Shown: piece by piece, positions 1 to 6,502 of the stretch
Numbering within the stretch: position 1 is the first letter of the stretch
How the letters are laid out: the number at the start of each line of letters is the position of its first letter
Origin: Verrucomicrobiia bacterium
GTDB taxonomy: Bacteria > Verrucomicrobiota > Verrucomicrobiia > Verrucomicrobiales > DEV007
Assembly (NCBI GenBank): GCA_030427505.1
Contig: JAUICH010000010.1
Location: 120,896-184,895 of the forward strand
DNA length: 64,000 nucleotides
Direction of reading: 5' to 3'
Program-made: the position numbers and the translations under genes
The notes under the pieces: model-generated
Told to the model about the DNA's origin: nothing
The model's input: the letters and a program-made list of their open reading frames with translations, nothing else
Database searches by the model: none

Positions 1-456
1 CAAACGCACCAGTGGCCCCACCGTGGCGTCAAACGCGCCGTCCGTTTCCTGAGACAGGGTGAGGGAACGGGACAGCACGTCGTAGAGCACGGGACTGACC
101 TTCACCGGCGTCCCCGCCGGCGTCCGGCACAGGGCATTCACCTCGCTGTCCGGCCGGTAATCGGAGAGAGTCTGTTCCAGTTCCTCCGCCCGGGAAAAGG
201 CGTCCGCCACCACAGTCTTCACCGTTTCCGTTTCCGCCGGGTCCGCCCAGACCCGCATTGTAAACTGCGTGCCCATGTGGGCCTCCTGGAAGGTGTGGAG
301 GGTCAGTTCAGGGGCAGGGGAGGAAGGCGCGGGCGTTTCTTTCGCCGGGGGATTTGTTTGGGTCTGGCTGGTTCCCTTTTCCCCGCAACCGGCTAGAAGG
401 ATCAGCGCCAACCCCAATCCATAGCCTTTCCGTTCCATTCGCGGGAGCTTCGTCAT
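1..456 (-). CDS. apbE: FAD:protein FMN transferase (ApbE family), 5' part only
   Basis: This minus-strand frame runs from ATG at 456 through the left edge, so only the first 152 codons are present. The N-terminus has a short basic stretch, a hydrophobic core and a lipobox LLAGC, which predicts an outer-surface lipoprotein. A low-complexity Thr/Pro/Ala linker follows. The visible mature part matches the ApbE start: MGTQFTMRVW (usual form MGT.y), then DYRPDSEVNAL, then VSPVLYDVLSRSL and TDGAFDATVGPLV. ApbE proteins transfer FMN from FAD to a threonine of exported redox proteins such as NqrB, NqrC or RnfG; that activity is family knowledge. No target gene is visible here. An in-frame ATG at 438 is an alternative start. 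The catalytic C-terminal half lies outside the window. Confidence 0.88.
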   Translation of the reverse strand, partial: MTKLPRMERKGYGLGLALILLAGCGEKGTSQTQTNPPAKETPAPSSPAPELTLHTFQEAHMGTQFTMRVWADPAETETVKTVVADAFSRAEELEQTLSDYRPDSEVNALCRTPAGTPVKVSPVLYDVLSRSLTLSQETDGAFDATVGPLVRL

Positions 457-967
457 GACCTACCATTCCACGCCGCTCCGTTGTTTTACAGCGCATACAT
501 CGCGATTTCAGCGGAAGCGCGAGCGCCCTCAGTCCACCAGAATAAAAGGTAACTCCGGGGGAGAAATATCTCGTCTGACGTGATCGCCGGACATGGGTAA
601 ACCCGGTTGCATCAAAGATTGGTCAACCTTGGGAAAGGTGGAACGCGATCTCCGAGCGCGTTCACGGAAGCAGGGTCAGGAGCCTTTTCATCACAGCTTG
701 GACCTCACTCCGCTTCCGGGTGTGGCAGGGCCACTTTCGTCTGAGCTTCCCTTCTGAGAATGGAGTGCCGCTACGTCCCGTTCTCTCGGTTCCCAAGTTC
801 CTCGCCCGGAGGTCGAGGACCACCTCCGCCGGGGTTTTGGGTTTGGCCTTCGGGGAAAGAATCCTCTGTCGCAAGTCATGCGAGGCTGATTTTCCGAGTG
901 TATGCGCCTGTTGCCACGGCAATATCCATTCTCGCCTTTCTTGTCCTGGCTGCCTATTTTCAGAGGC
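457..967. other. Intergenic region between divergent apbE and the amidase gene
   Basis: No supported gene is seen here. The stretch lies between two divergent genes and should hold both promoters, but I could not pick a convincing promoter box. Its central part (634-828) is a minus-orientation copy of the dispersed AAGGTGG-ended repeat listed separately. Longer open frames that cross this region are shadows of the amidase gene. Confidence 0.6.
634..828 (-). repeat. Dispersed AAGGTGG-ended repeat, copy A
   Basis: Read on the minus strand, this begins GGTGGTCCTCGACCTCCGGG and ends with GAACGCGCTCGGAGATCGCG, then TTCCACCTTT. Both end modules recur at 4954-5150 in the same relative order, and diverged forms occur at 5890-6036 and 6134-6280. 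The two termini are short inverted repeats (AAGGTGG / CCACCTT). The middle is diverged from the other copies. It is probably a non-coding mobile or REP-like element. Confidence 0.65.
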
Positions 968-1822
968 ATGGCGTCGCGGAACACCACGTTGAAATTGGCG
1001 ACCTGTATGGTCATGCTTTCCGCCGCCGGATGGGCGGGATGCGTGGCTTTGCCCAACGGCGGGACAGAAAGTGACCTTAGGGTTTCGGCTGTTTCGCGTA
1101 AAAGTTGGCAGGCACAAGAGGCTAAGCCAAGGGGCGCCGATCCCGGCCAATATGTCTTCAGAAAGGAACCAGTCCGCTATGTCACGATCCACCATACGGA
1201 AAGCGATCCCAGAAATCTGATTGGACAGAAAACCGGAGACGAGCAACTCCGGGCGGAAGAGGCCAGTCTCAGGGCGGTACAGCGCTTTCACATTGAGCAG
1301 GGCTACGGAGACATTGCCTATCACTTTCTCATTGGTCCGTCCGGAACGCTGTATGAAGGACGGAATGTGGGGGTGACTCCCGCCAGCGGCACAGTTTACG
1401 CAACCGAAAGCGTTTGGAAACCTCGAGAAAACCACTTTCCGGACAGCGGTCAGCTCGCGGTGGAAGGGAACGGCGCAAAGCCCGGCGCCGTGGAAGGTCA
1501 CCTGACAATCTGCCTGTTGGGTGATTTCCGTTCGTCAGGAGAAGGCAAAGAAACACCGGAGTATTCCCCGACAACGGCGGCTCAGGAAACCTTGGTCAAT
1601 ACGGTGGCGCGGCTTCTGCACGTTTATCACCTCACTCCGGATGATGTCCTGGTTCACCGCGAAGTGGCGAATACGAGTTGTCCCGGAGAGGGCTTATATA
1701 GGTTGGTCAGAGGAGAGCAGAGGTATCCTGGCGGATCGGGTTCGCTGATGAAAGAAGTGTGGAGGCAGTATTCGGCGGAATCTTCAAACCGTTCCCAATG
1801 GTCGAACGAAGCTCTTCCGTGA
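968..1822 (+). CDS. N-acetylmuramoyl-L-alanine amidase (Amidase_2/PGRP fold) lipoprotein
   Basis: The protein has 284 residues from ATG 968. This start is chosen because it gives a clean lipoprotein signal (hydrophobic stretch ending GWAGC); a frame beginning at 902 would only add an implausible leader. The mature part is an Amidase_2 domain. It shows the first zinc histidine in VTIHHTESDP, AVQRFHIEQGYGDIAYHFLI, then LTICLLGDF, and the last ligands in VLVHREVANTSCPGEG (His and Cys). Such enzymes cleave the bond between N-acetylmuramic acid and L-Ala in peptidoglycan. With a lipid anchor it should act in the periplasm in wall recycling or remodelling. The stop codon overlaps the next start (TGATG at 1820-1824), so the two genes are probably translationally coupled. 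Confidence 0.85.
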   Translation: MASRNTTLKLATCMVMLSAAGWAGCVALPNGGTESDLRVSAVSRKSWQAQEAKPRGADPGQYVFRKEPVRYVTIHHTESDPRNLIGQKTGDEQLRAEEASLRAVQRFHIEQGYGDIAYHFLIGPSGTLYEGRNVGVTPASGTVYATESVWKPRENHFPDSGQLAVEGNGAKPGAVEGHLTICLLGDFRSSGEGKETPEYSPTTAAQETLVNTVARLLHVYHLTPDDVLVHREVANTSCPGEGLYRLVRGEQRYPGGSGSLMKEVWRQYSAESSNRSQWSNEALP

Positions 1823-2289
1823 TGAGATGGATGAAAGTGTTCCGTTTCATATTGCTTTGTGGGGGCATGATAGTCCTAGGCATCTTGGGGGTTGGGGCTC
1901 TTTTTTTCTGGCCGGCATTCCGGCACGATGCCTGGGTGGAAGAAAGGCTCGCGGTATTCGATGGCTACACGGCACTGGAGTGGCGCGAGGTCTTCGAAGC
2001 ATGCGCGGAATTTGCCGAATCTGGAAAGGAGCGAGGGTTTAGCTGGGGAACGGAAAGCTACGGGAACCTGCCGCTCGCGATTCAAAAAACGGAAGTCAGA
2101 TCCGTCTGGGTCCAGCCGCCCAATGTGTCCCTCCGATTCAGCGGCGGGCATTTTCGATACGTGCACCTTGAATACTGCGGTGAGCAAGATCCTCCCGTCC
2201 TGATGATGAATGCACCGAGCTTCTTCTGCGGGGACGTTTTTCCCAGCGAAGGTTCCAGACCGTTGAGCGAACGCGAAGAGGTGAACTGA
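1822..2289 (+). CDS. Small single-pass membrane protein, unknown function
   Basis: This 155-residue protein starts at ATG 1822, overlapping the amidase stop codon. The frame is open further upstream to 1759, but the overlapping start gives a good signal anchor. One strong hydrophobic segment (about residues 8-30, FRFILLCGGMIVLGILGVGA) is followed by a soluble domain of about 120 residues. That domain contains WVQPPNVSLRFSGGHFRYVH and two cysteines, and probably lies in the periplasm. I recognise no family. Coupling to the amidase suggests a role with it, such as an anchor, inhibitor or regulator, but this is inference from position only. Confidence 0.6.
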   Translation: MRWMKVFRFILLCGGMIVLGILGVGALFFWPAFRHDAWVEERLAVFDGYTALEWREVFEACAEFAESGKERGFSWGTESYGNLPLAIQKTEVRSVWVQPPNVSLRFSGGHFRYVHLEYCGEQDPPVLMMNAPSFFCGDVFPSEGSRPLSEREEVN

Positions 2290-2322
2290 AGTAGGGAATC
2301 TGAATATCGCAATCGCCGCGAA

Positions 2323-2685
2323 CTAAGATACATCCTGGAGCACTTGAGTTAGTTCGATGGTATGCCCTTCAAAGTCTCGAACGACGGCTCGGCGGCCCCA
2401 TTCCGACTCGGCAGGCATCGAGACGACTTTAGCTCCCATCGTTTCTAGTTTGGCTACCGTCTCATCCACCGCAGCAACGGAGAAGCCAAGCCGGGTTGCG
2501 GCCGTAGTCTCATTCGCGTTTCGCGACGGGTAAATCTCAAAGACCATCGCACTCATTTCACAGGCAAAGTGCTCCGCGCCTTTGCCATGCCGGTGTTTTT
2601 TAAAGCTCAACCCGAGGACCTCATACAACGAAACGAGGCGGACCGGATCTTTTGCGCGAATGACGAGGAGATTGAGCGAAGTCAT
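2323..2685 (-). CDS. VOC (glyoxalase/bleomycin-resistance) family protein
   Basis: The protein has 120 residues from ATG 2685 (MTSLNLLVIRAKDP); 17 codons of open frame upstream are not needed. It has the single vicinal-oxygen-chelate layout: RAKDPVRLVSLYEVLGLSF near the N-terminus, FEIYPSR in the middle, and GRRAVVRDFEGHTIELTQ at the C-terminus, where the Glu of IELTQ is the usual metal ligand. VOC proteins act as dimers and range from lyases to drug-binding proteins, so the substrate cannot be read from sequence. It converges on the membrane-protein gene that ends at 2289. Confidence 0.75.
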   Translation of the reverse strand: MTSLNLLVIRAKDPVRLVSLYEVLGLSFKKHRHGKGAEHFACEMSAMVFEIYPSRNANETTAATRLGFSVAAVDETVAKLETMGAKVVSMPAESEWGRRAVVRDFEGHTIELTQVLQDVS

Positions 2686-2829
2686 GAAAGGCGGGATCGG
2701 AGAGAAGAAATCTTCATCAGCGTATGGGCGTCTCAATTCAGGCGGGTGTTCTCTCAGTGGTAGTGGCTAACACTATCGGACCAATTCTAGAGAATTGCGC
2801 AAGGCAAGACCTCGCGGCATGCTGATGGA

Positions 2830-4893
2830 ATGTCCCCAGACAGTTGCCGCAATCCCAAAAGGCCGCTTGATGCCGCGGTCTTGGCGGCTTCTTTCTTTTT
2901 CGGACTAGCCATGTCAGCCCAGGCTCAGGTCCTACACTCCGCACTCGAAGTCCGCTCCCTGAGTTTCGAAGCCGCCGAAGCGGGCCGACCGGTGGACGTC
3001 ACGGGCGTGGTCATCTTTGCCGATCCGCCCAGCACGGTTTTTATCCAGGACGAAACGGCGGGCACTTTTTTCCGGCTGGGAAATGCGCGGCCGCCGAAGC
3101 CGGGGGACGAAGTGCACGTCACCGGAATTTCGCACACCGGGCTCTACCTGCCGGGAATCGAGGACTCCACTTTCCAGGTGTTGCGTCACGTAGGACTGCC
3201 GGAAGCGATACCGGCCACGTTCGACGATCTCATGTCCGGACGCTACCATTACCAGCGCGTGGCGATCGAAGGCGTGGTCCGCACCCTGAGCCTGGAGGGG
3301 GAGAGTACCACCATCGCCCGCGTCTCGCTGGGTTCCCGGGTGGTGGAGGTAAAGGTGGAACAGCCGCTGCCGGAAGCGCTGGACTTGGTCGATAGCCGGG
3401 TGCGCGTCGCGGGGTTGGCGGCGGGACACATCAACGCGCGCCGCCAGTTGGTGGCGCCCTATCTGCGTTGCCGGGATTGGAACGAGTTTACCATCCTGAC
3501 ACCTTGTCCGGGGGAGGAAAACATCCCGTCCGTGTCGTCGGCGCAGTTGATGAACTTCGACGTCGAAGGACAGGGCGGGCACTTGGTGCGGCTGAGTGGA
3601 ACGGTGTTGGCTGTTTTTTCGCGGGACGAACTTTTCCTGCGGGATGAAAACGCCGGCATCGGCGTGAAGCTCCTCCAGCCGGACCCGAACGTGCGGGTGG
3701 GAGACCGGCTGGAAGTCGTCGGTTTTCCCGAAATGGAACGCTTCAGCGCCTTCGTGGTGGATGCCGCCATCACCGCCATCGAACCAGGCGAGACCGAGCC
3801 CGAGCCGGTGGAAGTGGCCTTCGCCGACCTGATGGAAGGAACCGAAGACGGCAACCTGGTGTCGGTAGTGGGTGTGCTAACCGATAAATACCGCTCCGGC
3901 GCCGGAGGTGTCCTGGTGCTCCAGGAAGGGAAGGGGACGCTCCAGGCGCGGACACCCGAACTGCCGGAAGGACTGCCCGCCGGGGCCCAGGTGCGGGTCA
4001 CTGGCATCTGCCAGGTGGAAACCACGCGCGGCCAGGAATACCGGTCCCAGCCCGAGTCCGTGTCCCTCCGGCTGCGGACGGCGGCAGACATCCAGGTGCT
4101 GCGGGCTCCTTCGTGGTGGACGGCGGAGCGGCTGGCGTTCGTGCTGGCGGCGGCCTTGGTGGCCATCCTGCTGGCGGGTTTGTGGATTGCATTGCTGCGG
4201 CGGCAGGTGTCCCGGCAGACCGTCGCCCTGCGCCACCGCATCGAGCACGAGGCCACGCTGGAGGAACGGCAGCGCATCGCCCGCGAGTTTCATGACACAC
4301 TGGAGCAGGAACTGGCCGGACTGTCCCTCCGGCTGGATGCCGCCGTGGCCAAAGGCGGCGAGGACAAGCTGATGGGTCTACTGTCCGGCTCCCGCAGCCT
4401 GGTGGGCCGCATTCAAACCGAGACGCGAAACCTGGTGTCTGACTTGCGCGATACCACGGGCGAAAACACTAACTTGGAAGCTGCCCTGAAAGACCTGGCC
4501 GCCGGGCACCCAGAGGGCCTGGGGCCCGAAATCCGCTACGAAACCCCGCCCGGAGACAACGGCCTGCCCCGGCTGGCGCCGCGCACGGTACATCACCTGA
4601 AAATGATCGCCCGGGAGTCTATCGCCAATGCGCTGAAACACGCCCAGGCCAATCACGTCACGCTTCGAGCGGGTTCGGAAAACGGAGCCCTGATCCTGAC
4701 GATTACCGACGATGGGCAGGGCTTCGACGTGGCGAACGATACCCGAGGTAAGTCCGGCCACTTTGGCTGCATGGGAATCCGGGAGCGCTGCCTCAAACTG
4801 GGCGCCAGCGTGGAATGGCACAGCGAGCCAGGGAAGGGCACCACGGTGGAGGTGCGTCTGTCTTTGAAGGAAGAAAACAAGGCAATTGGTTAG
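2830..4893 (+). CDS. Membrane sensor histidine kinase, NarL/HisKA_3 type, with periplasmic OB-like repeats
   Basis: The product has 687 residues with a signal peptide (cleavage near AQAQ, residues 31-34). The large periplasmic part, about residues 35-430, repeats a pattern of V.G.V..... .VFIQDETAG / ELFLRDENAG / GVLVLQEG followed by GD.V.VTG, which looks like three or more OB-fold-like modules. One transmembrane helix lies at about 434-456. The HisKA_3 dimerisation box EERQRIAREFHDTLEQELAG has its phospho-acceptor at His488. The HATPase domain shows ARESIANALKHA (N box), DDGQGFD (G1) and GCMGIRERC (G2). It should phosphorylate the response regulator at 5213-5848. The signal sensed is unknown. 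Confidence 0.88.
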   Translation: MSPDSCRNPKRPLDAAVLAASFFFGLAMSAQAQVLHSALEVRSLSFEAAEAGRPVDVTGVVIFADPPSTVFIQDETAGTFFRLGNARPPKPGDEVHVTGISHTGLYLPGIEDSTFQVLRHVGLPEAIPATFDDLMSGRYHYQRVAIEGVVRTLSLEGESTTIARVSLGSRVVEVKVEQPLPEALDLVDSRVRVAGLAAGHINARRQLVAPYLRCRDWNEFTILTPCPGEENIPSVSSAQLMNFDVEGQGGHLVRLSGTVLAVFSRDELFLRDENAGIGVKLLQPDPNVRVGDRLEVVGFPEMERFSAFVVDAAITAIEPGETEPEPVEVAFADLMEGTEDGNLVSVVGVLTDKYRSGAGGVLVLQEGKGTLQARTPELPEGLPAGAQVRVTGICQVETTRGQEYRSQPESVSLRLRTAADIQVLRAPSWWTAERLAFVLAAALVAILLAGLWIALLRRQVSRQTVALRHRIEHEATLEERQRIAREFHDTLEQELAGLSLRLDAAVAKGGEDKLMGLLSGSRSLVGRIQTETRNLVSDLRDTTGENTNLEAALKDLAAGHPEGLGPEIRYETPPGDNGLPRLAPRTVHHLKMIARESIANALKHAQANHVTLRAGSENGALILTITDDGQGFDVANDTRGKSGHFGCMGIRERCLKLGASVEWHSEPGKGTTVEVRLSLKEENKAIG

Positions 4894-5212
4894 AATGTTA
4901 GGGAGCCTGAGCTACCATGATCGCAAGAATGGAGTTTAAAGCAGCGGAGGCGGAAGGTGGTCCTCGACCTCCGGGCGAGGAACGCGCGAACCGGGCGTGC
5001 GATTTCGTGACGGAGTTCAACCTTCTCTCTAAATGGCATGGCTCATCCGAGAAGCCAGCCAAGTCTACGGAAACAAGTTCGAACCAATTGAGACATAACG
5101 TGACCTCTCAGGTTCCTCGCGAACGCGCTCGGAGATCGCGATCCATCTTTGGCTTGGGCTCTGAACAACCGATGCGATAGCGGAGTCTCTTATTGACCAG
5201 GTATCCTTCATC
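4894..5212 (+). other. Gap between kinase and regulator genes, largely repeat DNA
   Basis: No gene is supported. Most of this 319-bp gap is copy B of the dispersed repeat (4954-5150). The open frame at 4917-5180 translates the repeat and has no family resemblance, so it is not called. The gap makes readthrough from kinase to regulator less certain than in a usual tight pair. Confidence 0.55.
4954..5150 (+). repeat. Dispersed AAGGTGG-ended repeat, copy B
   Basis: It starts AAGGTGGTCCTCGACCTCCG, continues GGCGAGGAAC, and ends GAACGCGCTCGGAGATCGCG followed by ATCCATCTTT. Both modules match copy A (634-828, opposite strand) almost base for base, while the interior differs. It sits between the kinase and its response regulator. 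Confidence 0.65.
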
Positions 5213-5848
5213 ATGCCCAAGACCCCTCCCATCACCATCCTGCTTGTCGACGACCACTTTGTGGTTCGCAGCGGGCTCGCCGCTTCGCTGGACTTGGAGG
5301 AAGACATCCAGGTAATCGCGGAAGCAGAGCGGGGGGAGGAAGCGGTAGAGCGTTACCAGCAAGAGCAGCCGCGTGTGGTGATGATGGACCTGCAGCTCCC
5401 CGGATTGAGTGGCATCGAGGCTACCGAACGCCTGCGGGAAGCGGACCCGGCGGCGCGGGTGCTGGTGTTTTCCACCTTCGCGCGGGACGACGAAATTCAG
5501 GCCGCGCTGGATGCCGGCGCCTTAGGCTATCTTCAGAAGTCCGCCAGCCGGGAAGAACTCATCCAGGCCATCCGCGCCGTGGCCGCAGGCGAGGCTTTTC
5601 TGCCCGAAGGCCTGGCCGAACGTCTGGCGGCCCTCCAATTGGGCCCCAGCGTCACTGCGCGTGAAAGGGACATCCTGAAGCTGATTGCCCAAGGCAAAGC
5701 AAACAAGGAAATCGCCGCCAGCCTCGGTATCGCGGAAGACACCGTGAAACGTCACATCAGCAACGTGCTCCAAAAGTTCGGCGTCAACGACCGGGCCCAA
5801 GCCACGGCGGAAGCCATCCGGCGGGGGATTGTGAAGGTGGAGGAGTAG
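5213..5848 (+). CDS. NarL/FixJ-type response regulator
   Basis: The product has 211 residues. The receiver domain begins ITILLVDDHFVVRSGL (acidic pair), has the phospho-acceptor Asp59 in VVMMDLQLPG, the conserved Thr/Ser in VLVFSTFARD, and Lys in GYLQKSAS. A LuxR-type helix-turn-helix follows: TARERDILKLIAQGKANKEI, then EDTVKRHISNVLQKFGV. It is the likely partner of the HisKA_3 kinase just upstream and should bind DNA as a dimer when phosphorylated. No target operon can be assigned from the sequence. Confidence 0.92.
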   Translation: MPKTPPITILLVDDHFVVRSGLAASLDLEEDIQVIAEAERGEEAVERYQQEQPRVVMMDLQLPGLSGIEATERLREADPAARVLVFSTFARDDEIQAALDAGALGYLQKSASREELIQAIRAVAAGEAFLPEGLAERLAALQLGPSVTARERDILKLIAQGKANKEIAASLGIAEDTVKRHISNVLQKFGVNDRAQATAEAIRRGIVKVEE

Positions 5849-5889
5849 AAGAATTGTTTAGGCAGCTACCCAAGGGCGTGGCGAGGCAA

Positions 5890-6036
5890 AAGGTGGTCCT
5901 CGACCTCCCGGGTCCGGGCCGGACTTGCAGGGAACTCGCGAGCCGGGCGTGCCCCTCATCTCGGCGGGACCGTTGCGGACCAAGGTGCCGCGGTGGCCTG
6001 CTTCCGCGAACGCGCCCGGAGACAGTGTTCCACCTT
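5890..6036 (+). repeat. Dispersed AAGGTGG-ended repeat, copy C
   Basis: The element is 147 bp long. It starts AAGGTGGTCCTCGACCTCCC and ends CGCGCCCGGAGACAGTG then TTCCACCTT. Copy D, exactly 244 bp downstream, has the same length and nearly the same sequence. The termini are imperfect inverted repeats. Confidence 0.75.
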
Positions 6037-6133
6037 GAAGAAATCCGACGCTGAAAGGATTTGGCGGAAGCCTTTTGATTGGAACCACAGAGGTCACGGA
6101 GGACACAGAGAGTCAGGAGAAGAGTTCGCCGCA

Positions 6134-6280
6134 AAGGTGGTCCTCGACCTCCGGGGTCCGGGCCGGACTGGCGGGGGACTCGCGTGCCGGGCGTGCCAAT
6201 TACAGCGGCGGGACCGTCGCGGATCAAGGTGCCGCGGTGGCCTGCTTCCGCGAACGCGCCCGGAGACAGTGTTCCACCTT
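6134..6280 (+). repeat. Dispersed AAGGTGG-ended repeat, copy D
   Basis: The element is 147 bp long and closely matches copy C, including the CGCGGTGGCCTGCTTCCGCG segment and the TTCCACCTT end. Confidence 0.75.
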
Positions 6281-6377
6281 GAAGAAAGCCGACGCTGAGA
6301 GGATTTGGCGGAAGCCTTTTGATTGGAACCACAGAGGTCACGGAGGACACAGAGAGTCAGGAGAAGAGTTCGCCGCA

Positions 6378-6502
6378 AAGGTGGTCCTCGACCTCCGGGG
6401 TCCGGGCCGGACTGGCAGGGAACTCGCGTGCCGGGCGTACGATTGATTGCGGACACTGGCGAACTCTTAGTGCGAACGAAATGAGATCGTGTTCCGCCTC
6501 TT
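6378..6502 (+). repeat. Dispersed AAGGTGG-ended repeat, copy E (diverged 3' end)
   Basis: The first ~60 bp match copy D closely. The 3' part is shortened and diverged, with GAGATCGTGTTCCGCC resembling the GAGATCGCGTTCCACC end of copy A. Its end overlaps the most upstream possible start (GTG 6489) of the following gene, which makes that start doubtful. Confidence 0.6.

Larger units (their letters stand above)
5849..6488 (+). other. Intergenic block of tandem and dispersed repeats
   Basis: No gene is supported in this 640-bp stretch. It is filled by dispersed-repeat copies C, D and the start of E, set in a 244-bp tandem duplication. Several open frames on both strands here are translations of the repeat, since the same peptide string recurs 244 bp apart, so they are not called. 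Confidence 0.75.
5887..6500 (+). repeat. 244-bp tandem duplication, about 2.5 units
   Basis: The AAAGGTGGTCC landmark occurs at 5889, 6133 and 6377, which is a period of exactly 244 bp. Each unit holds one 147-bp dispersed repeat plus a spacer of about 97 bp. The spacer includes GATTGGAACCACAGAGGTCA and CGGAGGACACAGAGAGTC. The spacer is nearly identical in both copies, which points to recent duplication. Confidence 0.85.

Noticed and set aside
662..1501. 279-codon open frame on the minus strand
   Set aside because: It lies opposite the amidase gene, which has clear catalytic motifs; this frame has none.
4917..5180. 87-codon plus-strand frame between kinase and regulator
   Set aside because: It is a translation of dispersed-repeat copy B and part of its flanks.
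5887..6500. Possible CRISPR array
   Set aside because: The units are 244 bp with conserved spacers, unlike short direct repeats with unique spacers.
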